DNA from: Clostridium puniceum | Lineage (GTDB): Bacteria; Bacillota; Clostridia; Clostridiales; Clostridiaceae | Assembly (NCBI RefSeq): GCF_002006345.1 | Contig: NZ_LZZM01000212.1 | Location: 1-64,000 of the forward strand | Direction: 5' to 3' | DNA length: 64,000 nt | Shown here: positions 1-8,293 of the stretch, piece by piece | How positions within the stretch are numbered: the first letter of the stretch is position 1 | Layout of the letters: each line of letters begins with the position of its first letter | Notes under the pieces: generated by a model | Seen by the model: only the letters and a program-made list of their open reading frames with translations | The model's database searches: none | Told to the model about the DNA's origin: nothing | Position numbers and translations under genes: made by a program

Positions 1-69
1 GCTAAAACTATAGAAATTAATATAATCCGCTTACGCGAAAGCGGCTATGATGTTAGCATAATAAATTAA
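1..69 (+). CDS. 3' end of an unidentified reading frame, cut by the window edge
   Basis: An open frame enters from the left edge and ends at a TAA after 22 residues, finishing in ...RLRESGYDVSIIN. The tail could be the last helix of a small DNA-binding or transposition protein, because it stops two bases before the terminal-repeat-like DNA of a putative insertion sequence. It is too short to assign. The link with the mobile element is inferred from position only. Confidence 0.25.
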   Translation, partial: AKTIEINIIRLRESGYDVSIIN

Positions 70-70
70 A

Positions 71-120
71 CTGTTAGTGGGTCAATTTTAGTTGCAAAAG
101 TGGGTCAAAAGTACTTGACA
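71..120. mobile_element. Terminal end of an insertion sequence (IS21-like by appearance)
   Basis: The stretch contains GTGGGTCAA twice, at 77-85 and 100-108, in direct orientation and 23 bp apart, and begins with TGTTAGTGGGTCA. Short direct repeats nested in the ends are typical of IS21-family elements, which is why that family is suggested. The body of the element would lie to the left, outside the window. The adjoining minus-strand sensor gene reads into this DNA and loses its own C-terminus here, so the element most likely inserted into that gene. No target duplication can be checked because the other end is not in view. Confidence 0.45.
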
Positions 121-838
121 ATCTACAAATATAGTCAATAATGTTTTCAAAAGCAAACTTATATTTATCAAATTTCATAGTATCACCAAATACTGCAAAT
201 TTATTTGCAAAGTAAATAAATATCACAAAATGTATTGGTATTAAAATAGAAAATAATTCCCACGAATTCTCCATTCCAAGAGCTCTTAGAATAAAATTGA
301 ATGGGGTTACGTAAATAAGACCTGATACTATAATAACTATATTAACGAACTTGTATTTTTTTATTAAATAATATTTTTCCTTTACAAAGGAATATATTAA
401 CAAAACAATAGCACTAAATAGATAAGGTACCTCAACAATACATAATATTCCTATATATTGCAAAAGTTCTGTTGTTGTTTTTAAATCGTTATTCTTTATT
501 GGTAACAATATATAACATAAAATTTCAGGAATAAACAGTAGAAGGTATACTATTTTATTATTTATTAAATTTGAATAAAGCATTGCGTAAATCAGTATAC
601 AAACTGGCGCTAAATAATGAGCTGAAACTGATAGCCGTGCACTAATATAATATACTAAGTCCATATATTTAGGGTCTATTATATTATTAAATATACTTGC
701 AGTCACTGATGAAAATGCACCTAAACCACATAAAAATAAAAATCCTGCTAACCACCATGTAGATTCTGTTTCATAATCTTTTATTAATATTATAGTTGCA
801 GTTACAAATAATCCGAGAATAGTACCAACCATATACAT
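74..838 (-). pseudogene. Truncated polytopic membrane sensor (N-terminal seven-helix domain)
   Basis: The protein has about seven hydrophobic segments spread over residues 1-225, the arrangement seen in the input domain of some clostridial sensor kinases. After the last helix comes a short cytoplasmic stretch (FANKFAVFGDTMKFDKYKF), where a kinase core would be expected to follow. Instead the frame enters the insertion-sequence end, and the last ~15 residues (from about STFDPLLQLKLTH) are encoded by its terminal repeats. The output domain is therefore gone. The start is supported by AAGGTG seven bases upstream. The hydrolase gene upstream ends only 12 bp away, so the two form one minus-strand unit. 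The identity of the lost domain is inference. Confidence 0.5.
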
Positions 839-850
839 ATAGTATCACCT

Positions 851-1600
851 TTATAATTCTTTATTTATAAAATCTATAACTTTATTTCTAATTTCCTTCT
901 TATTAATGACAATTCCTGAATGTCCACATTTTAACACTTCATTTCCTACTCCCCAATTTTGAGAAACCTTTTTAGTATCTTCATATAAAACATATTTATC
1001 ATATCTACCATGAATCAATAATATTTTATTCAAATCAATTATAGGTTTGTTTAAACTTGGATTTATGATTGTCCAAATTTCATTTAATTTATTAAAATCA
1101 AACGATTTTTCTAAGAAATCCTTTTTTACATATTTACCTGCTTCTGTCTCAAAAGTTGTAAACGCTAAATTATTGGCTGGGAATATAGATATTAATAAAT
1201 TAATATTTTCTTCATATTCTGCTATTAGATTTGATATAAGTCCACCCAAAGACAATCCAATAATAACAACCTTACCATTATTTTGCTTAAGATATGCAAT
1301 CAAAGCTCTTATATCATTAACAGACTGCATAATTGATTTTAATGTTCTATTAATATTAGCACTATAAAAATATTCTCCACCGTAATTTGATTTATCGCAT
1401 CGATCCATATGATAAGGTAAAATATATCTGTATATATTATATTGATTTTTTTTAAAGTCATTTAAGAATACAGGTTCTAATCTATTTAATTCTTCAGATC
1501 TCCAACCATGAATCATTATAACGCTCACATTTTCTTTAGTTTTGTTCGAATTTAAATTAGTATAAAATATAGCATCCTTATTACAATCTTCATTCTTCAC
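851..1600 (-). CDS. Alpha/beta hydrolase, probably missing its N-terminus
   Basis: The fold is clear: an oxyanion-loop HGW near residue 31, the nucleophile elbow GLSLGG with Ser117, an acid in GRYDKY (Asp201) and the histidine in CGHSG (His227). The substrate cannot be told; carboxylesterase- or lipase-like activity is likely. The only start in the frame is a GTG at 1598-1600 with no ribosome site. The same frame stays open upstream to about 1781, and those ~60 extra codons (including LPKIKVKNGKLIFKSQ) look like real protein but contain no ATG. This suggests that the 5' end was lost or mutated and the gene may be dead. It sits just ahead of the truncated sensor. Confidence 0.6.
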   Translation of the reverse strand: MKNEDCNKDAIFYTNLNSNKTKENVSVIMIHGWRSEELNRLEPVFLNDFKKNQYNIYRYILPYHMDRCDKSNYGGEYFYSANINRTLKSIMQSVNDIRALIAYLKQNNGKVVIIGLSLGGLISNLIAEYEENINLLISIFPANNLAFTTFETEAGKYVKKDFLEKSFDFNKLNEIWTIINPSLNKPIIDLNKILLIHGRYDKYVLYEDTKKVSQNWGVGNEVLKCGHSGIVINKKEIRNKVIDFINKEL

Positions 1601-1752
1601 TTGACTTTTAAAAATTAATTTACCATTCTTAACCTTGATTTTAGGTAAAACCGGTTTAAAATAAAATTTTTCATAATCGTCTATTAATTCAGAAACTTCA
1701 TTTTCATCATAATAAAACTGATTAACTTTACTATGTATTTTATTTAAGTCGT

Positions 1753-1792
1753 ATAATCCATAACTATCTGCTATGGATTATATAATTTTTTT
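1753..1792 (+). terminator. T-tailed hairpin
   Basis: ATAATCCATA (1753-1762) pairs perfectly with TATGGATTAT (1772-1781) across a 9-base loop and is followed by seven T's at 1786-1792, the form of a plus-strand intrinsic terminator. No plus-strand gene lies before it, so its present role is unclear. It lies inside the open frame upstream of the hydrolase start. Confidence 0.45.
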
Positions 1793-2311
1793 CAATTAAC
1801 ATTCCCACATTTCATAACTATTTTATCACATTATAAGTAATTTTTTTATTATTTAAACAAATTTGTAAAATATAGATTTGTTTATAGCTTCTCTAATTGC
1901 TTGTTTTTTATATAAATAGATTTTATTATTTACCATATAATACTAATCAGTATATCATAAAACCATTTGTTTCCAAAGAGTTCGAAGTGATTTATATTCT
2001 TAAATATAAAGTTTTTAGGATAGCTTTTAGCAGTAATCTTTCTCAGTAATTGATTTAAATTTAGAAGTGGTTCTTAATCATATTTAATATCTTTAACTAA
2101 ACTTTTCTATTCTTGCTGAAACTTTATTATATATGTAAATATACTGAACATTGTAAATAAATAAGAAATACAAGTTTAGTAACGAAATAACAGATTATTT
2201 GTTGATTTAATCATAATAATAATATAATATGTAAATTATAGTGAACGAATTTACTATATATATATGTAGTTTTACTTATAATATTAAAAATATAGGGAAA
2301 AAGTGGGAACA

Positions 2312-2356
2312 ATGAAAAATTCTCTTTATTTGGGCACTTTGAGAATTTGGAGTTAA
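2312..2356 (+). CDS. Possible 14-residue leader peptide
   Basis: A short frame, MKNSLYLGTLRIWS, begins after a purine-rich GTGGGAAC and ends 10 bp before the strong hairpin at 2367-2411. GCACT (2334-2338) and AGTGC near 2358 can also pair around the end of the peptide. The pattern of small ORF, hairpin and ribosome site resembles an attenuator or small-RNA unit. Coding potential cannot be judged at this length. Confidence 0.25.
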   Translation: MKNSLYLGTLRIWS

Positions 2357-2366
2357 TAGTGCAACC

Positions 2367-2411
2367 GACCAATAATTAGCGTGCAAGCTGACTATTGGTC
2401 TTTATTTTTTT
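2367..2411 (+). terminator. Strong intrinsic terminator / attenuator hairpin
   Basis: GACCAATA (2367-2374) pairs with TATTGGTC (2393-2400), and the stem continues inward through TTAGC/GCTGA with one mismatch. It is followed by TTTATTTTTTT. It ends either the short leader transcript or an undefined small RNA. An orphan ribosome site follows at ~2418. Confidence 0.7.
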
Positions 2412-2625
2412 AAATAGAAAGGAGTGATACTTTATTATAAATTATATTTCAAAAGATATTTAATGATATTACGAAAATATCTTCACTAATATGAATATTT
2501 GTATTCAATACGAAAAAGATGCTGAATTTATTAATAGTATTTGAAATTTTGATAAATTATTTTAATACAAATTTTACAATATATTATGTTTATATTATAA
2601 GCTGAAAAAGAAAGGTTGAAAAATA

Positions 2626-3009
2626 ATGAATGATACACAAAAAAATATATTAGTAGTTGATGATTCTGCAAGTATTAGAACTTTTATAAGACTTATTTTA
2701 GAAGATGCAAATTATAATGTATGTGAAGCATCTAATGGCGAAGAAGGAATTGAGGTATATAAAAAATCAGGTAATATTGATTTGATAATTACGGATATAT
2801 TTATGCCTAGAAAAAGTGGATTAGAACTTGTAGTAGAACTAAGAGAAGAATATAAAGACATAAATATAATTGTTTTTTCAGATGGTGGTAAGAATAATTT
2901 TTCTAATGAATTAGGTATTTGCGAGGCATTGGGTGCTACTTACTTTATAAAAAAAGAATTAATTAATGATGAACTGATTAAATTAGTAAATAAAGTATTT
3001 GTGAAATAA
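2626..3009 (+). CDS. Single-domain response regulator (CheY-like receiver)
   Basis: The 127 residues form one receiver domain and nothing else. The acidic pair is Asp12-Asp13, the phosphoacceptor is Asp57 in TDIFMP, the switch Ser is Ser85, and the conserved lysine is Lys109 in FIKK. Such stand-alone receivers pass phosphate between kinases or act on the flagellar motor; no kinase or chemotaxis gene lies beside it, so its partner is unknown. The lysine is followed by a second lysine rather than proline, a small departure from classical CheY. A ribosome site (GAAAGG) precedes the ATG. It stands alone, with long non-coding DNA on both sides. Confidence 0.85.
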   Translation: MNDTQKNILVVDDSASIRTFIRLILEDANYNVCEASNGEEGIEVYKKSGNIDLIITDIFMPRKSGLELVVELREEYKDINIIVFSDGGKNNFSNELGICEALGATYFIKKELINDELIKLVNKVFVK

Positions 3010-3361
3010 ATTATAACTTTTAAATATAAATTTTATATTTGTATCATCATTATAAAATATTTAGTAAATATAATGATGTTAAGTATTTGAAAATATATGG
3101 AAATTTCAATATACGTATAACGAATTAATATTAAAAAACTTTGAACCCCCGCTGATGAAATTCAGAAAAAATTGTTCAACATAATTTAATACTTTCTTCC
3201 TAGAAATTCATAAACGAGCAATACACGAATATATATAATAAATATGAAGTATTTCATAAATGTTTCACATATTAATATAATGTAGTATTTATAAGGACTT
3301 GTGAACGATTTAAAGAACTTTGATATTTTTATATAATTGCTTGTATAAAAGGAGGAAGAGC
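3010..3361. other. Non-coding spacer
   Basis: AT-rich DNA between the receiver gene and the next small gene. Only the ribosome site AAAGGAGGAAGAG just before 3362 is recognisable. No terminator or RNA element was seen. Confidence 0.4.
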
Positions 3362-3808
3362 ATGATAGATTGGATAGAAAAATCCTGGCAACTATTATTT
3401 GTTGGTACAATAAGTTTTATAGGTGGGTTAGCTTCACCTATTATAGTTAAAATAATGGATGAAACTTTGACAAAAATTTTTAGAATAATATCTGAAAAAA
3501 TTTTTAAGAGAATAGTAAGTTTTTTAAAAAAATTCAAGGTATGGATAAAATTTAAATTAAAAATAATAAAATATAATCTATCAAATAATCATAGCTTTAC
3601 AGATGACGAATATTATATTTATAAAAAATTAAAGTATAAAAAAACTTTAACAAAAAAAGAAAAAAATATACTTAATTACATGGAATCTAATGATGAGATT
3701 TCTATTAACATAATTGTACGTGAAATTAATAATAAGCCAATAACGTATGATTATTTAAATTATGATATGTCTGTCAAATGTGACGAAAATGAAAGCTTCC
3801 ATATATAA
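3362..3808 (+). CDS. Small single-pass membrane protein of unknown function
   Basis: The ATG at 3362 is chosen because AAAGGAGGAAGAG lies directly before it; an upstream ATG in frame has no such site. The 148-residue product has a short head (MIDWIEKSWQ), one membrane helix at about residues 10-30 (LLFVGTISFIGGLASPIIV), then a lysine-rich amphipathic stretch (~35-70) and a soluble acidic tail. The basic segment after the helix predicts a cytoplasmic C-terminus. The layout recalls superinfection-exclusion-type or toxin-like membrane proteins, but no motif supports such a role, so the function is left open. Confidence 0.6.
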   Translation: MIDWIEKSWQLLFVGTISFIGGLASPIIVKIMDETLTKIFRIISEKIFKRIVSFLKKFKVWIKFKLKIIKYNLSNNHSFTDDEYYIYKKLKYKKTLTKKEKNILNYMESNDEISINIIVREINNKPITYDYLNYDMSVKCDENESFHI

Positions 3809-3932
3809 ATAATAAATATGAGGCCCTATCAATAAGATCCCTTTTATGTAATAGACGTAAATTTTTTATCGGTTAGTAATTCCATTCTTAAGACCACAAC
3901 GGACTTTCATCACCAATATGCTTGTACACGTA

Positions 3933-3971
3933 AAAAAATCCACTTAGATACTTTATCTAAGTGGATTTTTT
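3933..3971 (-). terminator. Bidirectional terminator behind the cellulase gene
   Basis: AAAAAATCCACTTAGATA pairs perfectly with TATCTAAGTGGATTTTTT over a 3-base loop. Both flanks carry A/T runs, so it can stop transcription of the minus-strand cellulase gene (stop at 3982) and plus-strand transcription from the small membrane-protein gene. Confidence 0.85.
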
Positions 3972-3981
3972 ATATTGTCCT

Positions 3982-6723
3982 TTACATAGGTATTATACTA
4001 TTCAATTTATTTCTTAACAATATAAAGTCTTTAAAGTTAATTTTTCCATCACTATTCATATCTGCATTAGTTTTGTTTATTGCTATAGAATTATCTAAAA
4101 AATATTGTTTCATTAATGCTTCATCAAGTGAATTAACTAATCCATTACTATCTAAATCTCCTAAAAGAGGTTCACCAAAATTATATATTTTATAAACCTT
4201 TGTTACTGTCAGATTTGCACCTTGATCCCCCACTAAAATAGTCTGAAGTCCTGGTAAAACTTTGCCATAACTGTCATAGTTTGAAAGAGCCTTTTTGTAT
4301 GCACTTACCATATCATTAAGAGTAAAATATGCAATATTTGTAGTTTCGTTTGATTTAGTTATTTCAGGATTTACTGTTACCCAATTTACACTAGCTAAGT
4401 TTCCTGACAAAATTAATTGAGGTGCTTTTTCACTTGTGTACTCTACAGCTATAGCTAATTTATTAGAAAAATCAGCATCCACAAAATCTGAACCATAATA
4501 AAGTGAAAGTGCTTGTCCCCAATTTGAAGAAGTTGCTGTGCCACTAAACATCATATTTTCATCATAATTAGTAACATCTTTTGGATCATTCCAGCCATCA
4601 AACATTGCTTTCACGATTTCTGGATATACAAATTTAAGAGTTTTTCTGTTGAACAGCGCCATAGCATTACTTTTACTAGTCATAGCAGAATTACTATTAT
4701 CCCACCAGAAACATGGCATTTCATAGCTAGTTGCTAATTGTGCATAGTATCTTGTAAAGTTAATTCTATCTTGTAAATTATTTTTATCTGTAGCTGCAAA
4801 TTCACCGATAACAACAGGAATTCCTTTTTGTTTAAAAGTTTTGTCTAATAATCTGAAAACTTTATCAAGCTGCAACTTATCAGCATCTCCAAAGGTAGAT
4901 TGAGTACCAGGAGCTTCGTTCAAGGCAAAATTATATGGTAAATAAGCATGTATAGATACTGCTACATTATCATCCTTTGGCACTACCATAGCAGAAATCT
5001 TATCATAATCTGATGCTGCACAATAAGTAGGTATCATTACAAGTCTCTTATCGTTGTTCCCACCAGTTGAACGCATTACAGAAAGTACTTTTGCATTATA
5101 TTCATTTACGACATTATAATACGATGCATTACCTATCCAGTCTTCCTCATTTCTTGGTTCGTTTATTGTTTCGAAGATTAATTTATCACTATAATCTTTA
5201 AAATGCTCTGAAATCTGCTTCCATACAGCACTTCCTTCATTAAGAACGCTAGCTTTGCTTGCTTCATTCATTTCACTCTGTATTTTATTATGGTGAATAT
5301 TAACAATTGCATACATATCATTAGCAAGTGCATAGTTTACAACTGTTTCAACACGTGCCATATATGTTGGATCAATAGTATAGTTAGTATCAGTATAACG
5401 TTCATCCCATCTTACTGGAATACGAACAGTATTAAACCCAGCCTTCTTTATCTCATCAATCATCTTTCTTGTTGTTACAGGATTACCCCATCCAGTTTCC
5501 CCGCCAGCTGATTCTAAAGTATTTCCTAAGTTCCAGCCAACCTTCATATCTTTTACTAAATCCATAGCAGAAAGACCACGCATTGTAGTTGGATGAGTAT
5601 AGTCATCAGGAAACTCTGGTTCTGGTGCTACTGCTTTAATGTACTGATATTCTGATAATGTAATATCTGCTGTAACAGTTGTAATCTTGTGTAAATAGTT
5701 TGCTTTCTCTGTTGCATCTTTTGGTAAATAATCGTTTAATAAAATTTGTGTATTGTTTCCAGTAATTCCCCAACTAACCTTTGATGCTAAATATGATTCT
5801 GAGTAATCTTTATTTAAATTAACTACAAGATCATTGTAACCATCAGCTTTAATTATAATGGTACCAACATGGAATTTTAATATGTTTGAATCTCCCTCCG
5901 CAAGGTTTCCGTCAACAATATTTATACCAAAGTTTGCAGTACTATTCGACTTTGCAAATGCATTAGCAGTATCGATAGCTTTGAAATTTGTCACATCTTG
6001 ATATATCAAACTAGCAGTATCTCCCATACTCATCCAAGCCCAATCATCAGTATTTTGTGCAAAGGTACTAGCATAAATCTTTGTTGTTTGCCCTTTTGTT
6101 GTATATATAGCTTCACCTGTTGTTGGTGTTGTTGGTGTTGCTTTAGTATAGCTATATTCTGATAAAGTTATATCTGCTGTAATACTAGTAATCTTGTGTA
6201 GATAGTTTACTTTCTCAGTTGCATCTTTTGGAAGATAATCATTCAGTAAAATTTGAGTACTATTTCCAGTAAGACCCCAGGTAGCAGCTTCTGCTAAATA
6301 AACTTCCGAATAATCTTTATTTAGATTAATTATAACATCCTCATAACCTTCAGCTTTAATTTTAACTGTACCAACCTTGAATTTTAATGTGCTTGAATCC
6401 CCTGCTGCAAGGTTTCCATCAGCAATCTGTATACCAAAGTTTGCAGTATTATTTGCATTTACTAATGCATTGGTAGTGTTGTTCGCATTGAAATTTGTCA
6501 CATCCTGATATACTAAACTAGCAGTATCTCCTATGCTCATCCAAGTCCAGTCATCAGTATTCTGTGCAAAGGCACTTGCATAAATCTTTGTTGATTCTCC
6601 TTTTGTTGTATTACCATTCTCTGCCGCAGCAAATACTTTAAACGAAGCATTTCCAATGGTACAAGTGAATAACATCCCTAAAAACATCAATAATGATATT
6701 ATTCGTTTTTTCTTTCTCATCAT
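3982..6723 (-). CDS. Secreted cellulosomal GH5 endoglucanase with tandem carbohydrate-binding modules and dockerin
   Basis: The 913-residue protein starts with a signal peptide (~1-33, cleavage near VFAAA). Two homologous ~150-residue modules follow at 46-194 and 215-363, both containing KIYAS.FAQNTDDW and ILLNDYLPKDATEK; they are most likely beta-glucan-binding modules (CBM65-like is a guess). A glycoside hydrolase family 5 domain spans ~385-705, with acid/base Glu522 in TINEP and nucleophile Glu641 in VIGEF. A further beta-rich module lies at ~718-850, and a type I dockerin at ~854-910 has two calcium-loop segments (GDLDSNGLVNSLD and ADMNSDGKINFKD). The dockerin indicates attachment to a cellulosome scaffoldin, though no scaffoldin gene is in the window. 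AAAGGAATG precedes the start. It is transcribed divergently from the metalloprotease gene and ends at its own terminator. Confidence 0.92.
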   Translation of the reverse strand: MMRKKKRIISLLMFLGMLFTCTIGNASFKVFAAAENGNTTKGESTKIYASAFAQNTDDWTWMSIGDTASLVYQDVTNFNANNTTNALVNANNTANFGIQIADGNLAAGDSSTLKFKVGTVKIKAEGYEDVIINLNKDYSEVYLAEAATWGLTGNSTQILLNDYLPKDATEKVNYLHKITSITADITLSEYSYTKATPTTPTTGEAIYTTKGQTTKIYASTFAQNTDDWAWMSMGDTASLIYQDVTNFKAIDTANAFAKSNSTANFGINIVDGNLAEGDSNILKFHVGTIIIKADGYNDLVVNLNKDYSESYLASKVSWGITGNNTQILLNDYLPKDATEKANYLHKITTVTADITLSEYQYIKAVAPEPEFPDDYTHPTTMRGLSAMDLVKDMKVGWNLGNTLESAGGETGWGNPVTTRKMIDEIKKAGFNTVRIPVRWDERYTDTNYTIDPTYMARVETVVNYALANDMYAIVNIHHNKIQSEMNEASKASVLNEGSAVWKQISEHFKDYSDKLIFETINEPRNEEDWIGNASYYNVVNEYNAKVLSVMRSTGGNNDKRLVMIPTYCAASDYDKISAMVVPKDDNVAVSIHAYLPYNFALNEAPGTQSTFGDADKLQLDKVFRLLDKTFKQKGIPVVIGEFAATDKNNLQDRINFTRYYAQLATSYEMPCFWWDNSNSAMTSKSNAMALFNRKTLKFVYPEIVKAMFDGWNDPKDVTNYDENMMFSGTATSSNWGQALSLYYGSDFVDADFSNKLAIAVEYTSEKAPQLILSGNLASVNWVTVNPEITKSNETTNIAYFTLNDMVSAYKKALSNYDSYGKVLPGLQTILVGDQGANLTVTKVYKIYNFGEPLLGDLDSNGLVNSLDEALMKQYFLDNSIAINKTNADMNSDGKINFKDFILLRNKLNSIIPM
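5635..6588 (-). repeat. Tandem duplication encoding the two binding modules
   Basis: Two in-frame copies of ~447 bp (6142-6588 and 5635-6081) lie 507 bp apart start to start. Their protein products align without gaps over most of their length and share several stretches of ten or more identical residues. The copies have diverged at many positions, so this is an old internal duplication and not an assembly artefact. Confidence 0.85.
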
Positions 6724-7153
6724 AAATCATTCCTTTCATTTATTTTACGATAAATTTCCAAATATACATGCATAAATATGTTTATATTCTTAATAAGTCG
6801 ACAATATAACCATATTACACTATACAATATATATACTAATCTACCATAACATTACTTTTATGTTAACCTATTCATCGTAATCGTTAACTTCTTCATCGTA
6901 AATGTTCATTATACTTACTTAATTCGATATTTAAGAAATTTCACGAATCAACAAAATTCATTTTCAATTGAATAAAATACCGATTGTTTAAAGCTATATT
7001 TTAATAACTACTTTACACTTAGCAACAATAACGATGATATTTCTTGATTTTAAGATAAAACACTTCTACGAATTATCAAATTATCGTAAGATAATAACAA
7101 TAAGTATAAATTTATCCAAAAATCTAAATAATAAATTTGAATGGGGGATAAAA
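6724..7153. other. Divergent promoter region
   Basis: This 430 bp region separates the minus-strand cellulase and plus-strand metalloprotease genes and must carry both promoters. Two ATCGTAA-type motifs occur (TTCATCGTAATCGTTAACTTCTTCATCGTAAATG, ~6872-6905, containing TTCATCGTAA twice), which could be regulator sites. No promoter hexamers were clear enough to mark. Confidence 0.4.
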
Positions 7154-8107
7154 ATGTTAAAAAGAAAAGGAATTATTACTGCTTTAGCAGCAATAGTCAT
7201 GACTAGTTCTTTATTGATGACTGGAAATACTGCTTTTGCAGCAACAACTTTAAACTCAACAGAAGACACTTTTAATGTATCAACTTCAAGTACAACAAAA
7301 GCTTCTTCTAAAGCATCAAATAATACTTCCATTAATCCAGATGATTACATCAACAAAACTACTGTTAAAGTACTACCTGCTAGTAAGGTTAATATTAGCA
7401 AAAGAACTCAAGAATTCAAAGGCTTGGTTCAGAATTGCACCAAAGTTGCATATGCATATGCTGACCCAACAGAAAACGCTAACACTGCATACAATACCAA
7501 CCCAAGTGGAGCAAAAAGCCTAGCAGTTTATATTTTTGGTTATGATAATTCTACAACAGCTGAATTTTTGAACACAAAAAAATACATACCATATGTATTA
7601 AATAAACTTTATTTTGACTCAAAGTTAAAGAATACATGGTACAAAACACTAACCAACAATGGTAATGGTATTTATATCATCTTGGAGAAACCAGGAGCTC
7701 TTGATGCCAATGAAAAATTTGGTAACCCAAATGATGGATTTGGAATGCGTATAATTGCTGGTACTATGGCAAATTCAGACGGAGCAATAGATATCATGTT
7801 TCATGAAATGGCACATTGCATCGAGGATTCAACCTCAACAACTAATGATTTTTACTTTGGAGTAGATCCTAGAACTAAGATCAATTATGGAACTGGCAAC
7901 TTAGTCACACTATGGAATAAACTTTATGATGATTCTATTAAAAATAATGATTTCTACGCTGGTTCTTATGGTTGGGACTACTCACATGAAAACTTTGCTG
8001 AAACCTCTAGTAGATTCTTCAGAGCTGACTTCCGAAGTCAGCTAAAAGCAAAGGATCCAATAGTTTATAATATTATGAACCAAATCTATAACCAATTCAA
8101 CTTTTAA
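7154..8107 (+). CDS. Secreted zinc metalloprotease with HExxH motif (lethal-factor-like fold possible)
   Basis: The ATG at 7154 is used because GGGGG lies at 7143-7147 and a standard signal peptide (residues 1-30, ending TAFAA) follows at once; the longer frame from 7034 would bury it. The mature protein begins with a Ser/Thr-rich linker (31-60). The catalytic core has HEMAH at 217-221 and a likely third zinc ligand, Glu283, in HENFAE. That spacing and the FAE element resemble the anthrax lethal factor C-terminal (ATLF) protease group, but the match is by eye. The substrate is unknown; degradation of extracellular protein is the cautious role. It has its own terminator-like hairpin downstream. 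Confidence 0.75.
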   Translation: MLKRKGIITALAAIVMTSSLLMTGNTAFAATTLNSTEDTFNVSTSSTTKASSKASNNTSINPDDYINKTTVKVLPASKVNISKRTQEFKGLVQNCTKVAYAYADPTENANTAYNTNPSGAKSLAVYIFGYDNSTTAEFLNTKKYIPYVLNKLYFDSKLKNTWYKTLTNNGNGIYIILEKPGALDANEKFGNPNDGFGMRIIAGTMANSDGAIDIMFHEMAHCIEDSTSTTNDFYFGVDPRTKINYGTGNLVTLWNKLYDDSIKNNDFYAGSYGWDYSHENFAETSSRFFRADFRSQLKAKDPIVYNIMNQIYNQFNF

Positions 8108-8140
8108 GAGGTTTAAGATTAAATTCGTAAATCTATAAAT

Positions 8141-8190
8141 AACTGTATCTAAATAGGTCTTTTAGCTAACTTAGATACAGTTGTGTTGTT
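8141..8190 (+). terminator. Hairpin after the metalloprotease gene
   Basis: AACTGTATCTAA (8141-8152) pairs with TTAGATACAGTT (8171-8182), followed by a T/G-rich tail (GTGTTGTTT). The stem is perfect but the loop is long (18 bases) and the T-run is interrupted, so it is a moderate candidate. Confidence 0.6.
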
Positions 8191-8293
8191 TCAAAACAAA
8201 TTTTCACACGACTAAGTGTTGGCTTGCAATGAAGTTTGATTAATTTATTAATCAAATCTGAAATATGTATATCTGTTCAGATAATTAAATTTA

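Larger units (their letters stand above)
1601..2625. other. Long non-coding stretch with hairpins and gene debris
   Basis: About 1 kb without a convincing gene. It holds the in-frame upstream extension of the hydrolase (to ~1781, minus strand), a T-tailed hairpin at 1753-1792, very AT-rich DNA with no clear feature from 1800 to 2280, then a short leader-like ORF and a strong terminator hairpin (2312-2411). Right after that hairpin is a good ribosome site (AAAGGAGTGATAC, ~2418-2430) with no start codon behind it. That fits a gene whose coding part has been lost. Confidence 0.4.

Noticed and set aside
7034-7153. 40-codon N-terminal extension of the metalloprotease
   Set aside because: It lacks a ribosome site and would precede the signal peptide; the ATG at 7154 is well supported.
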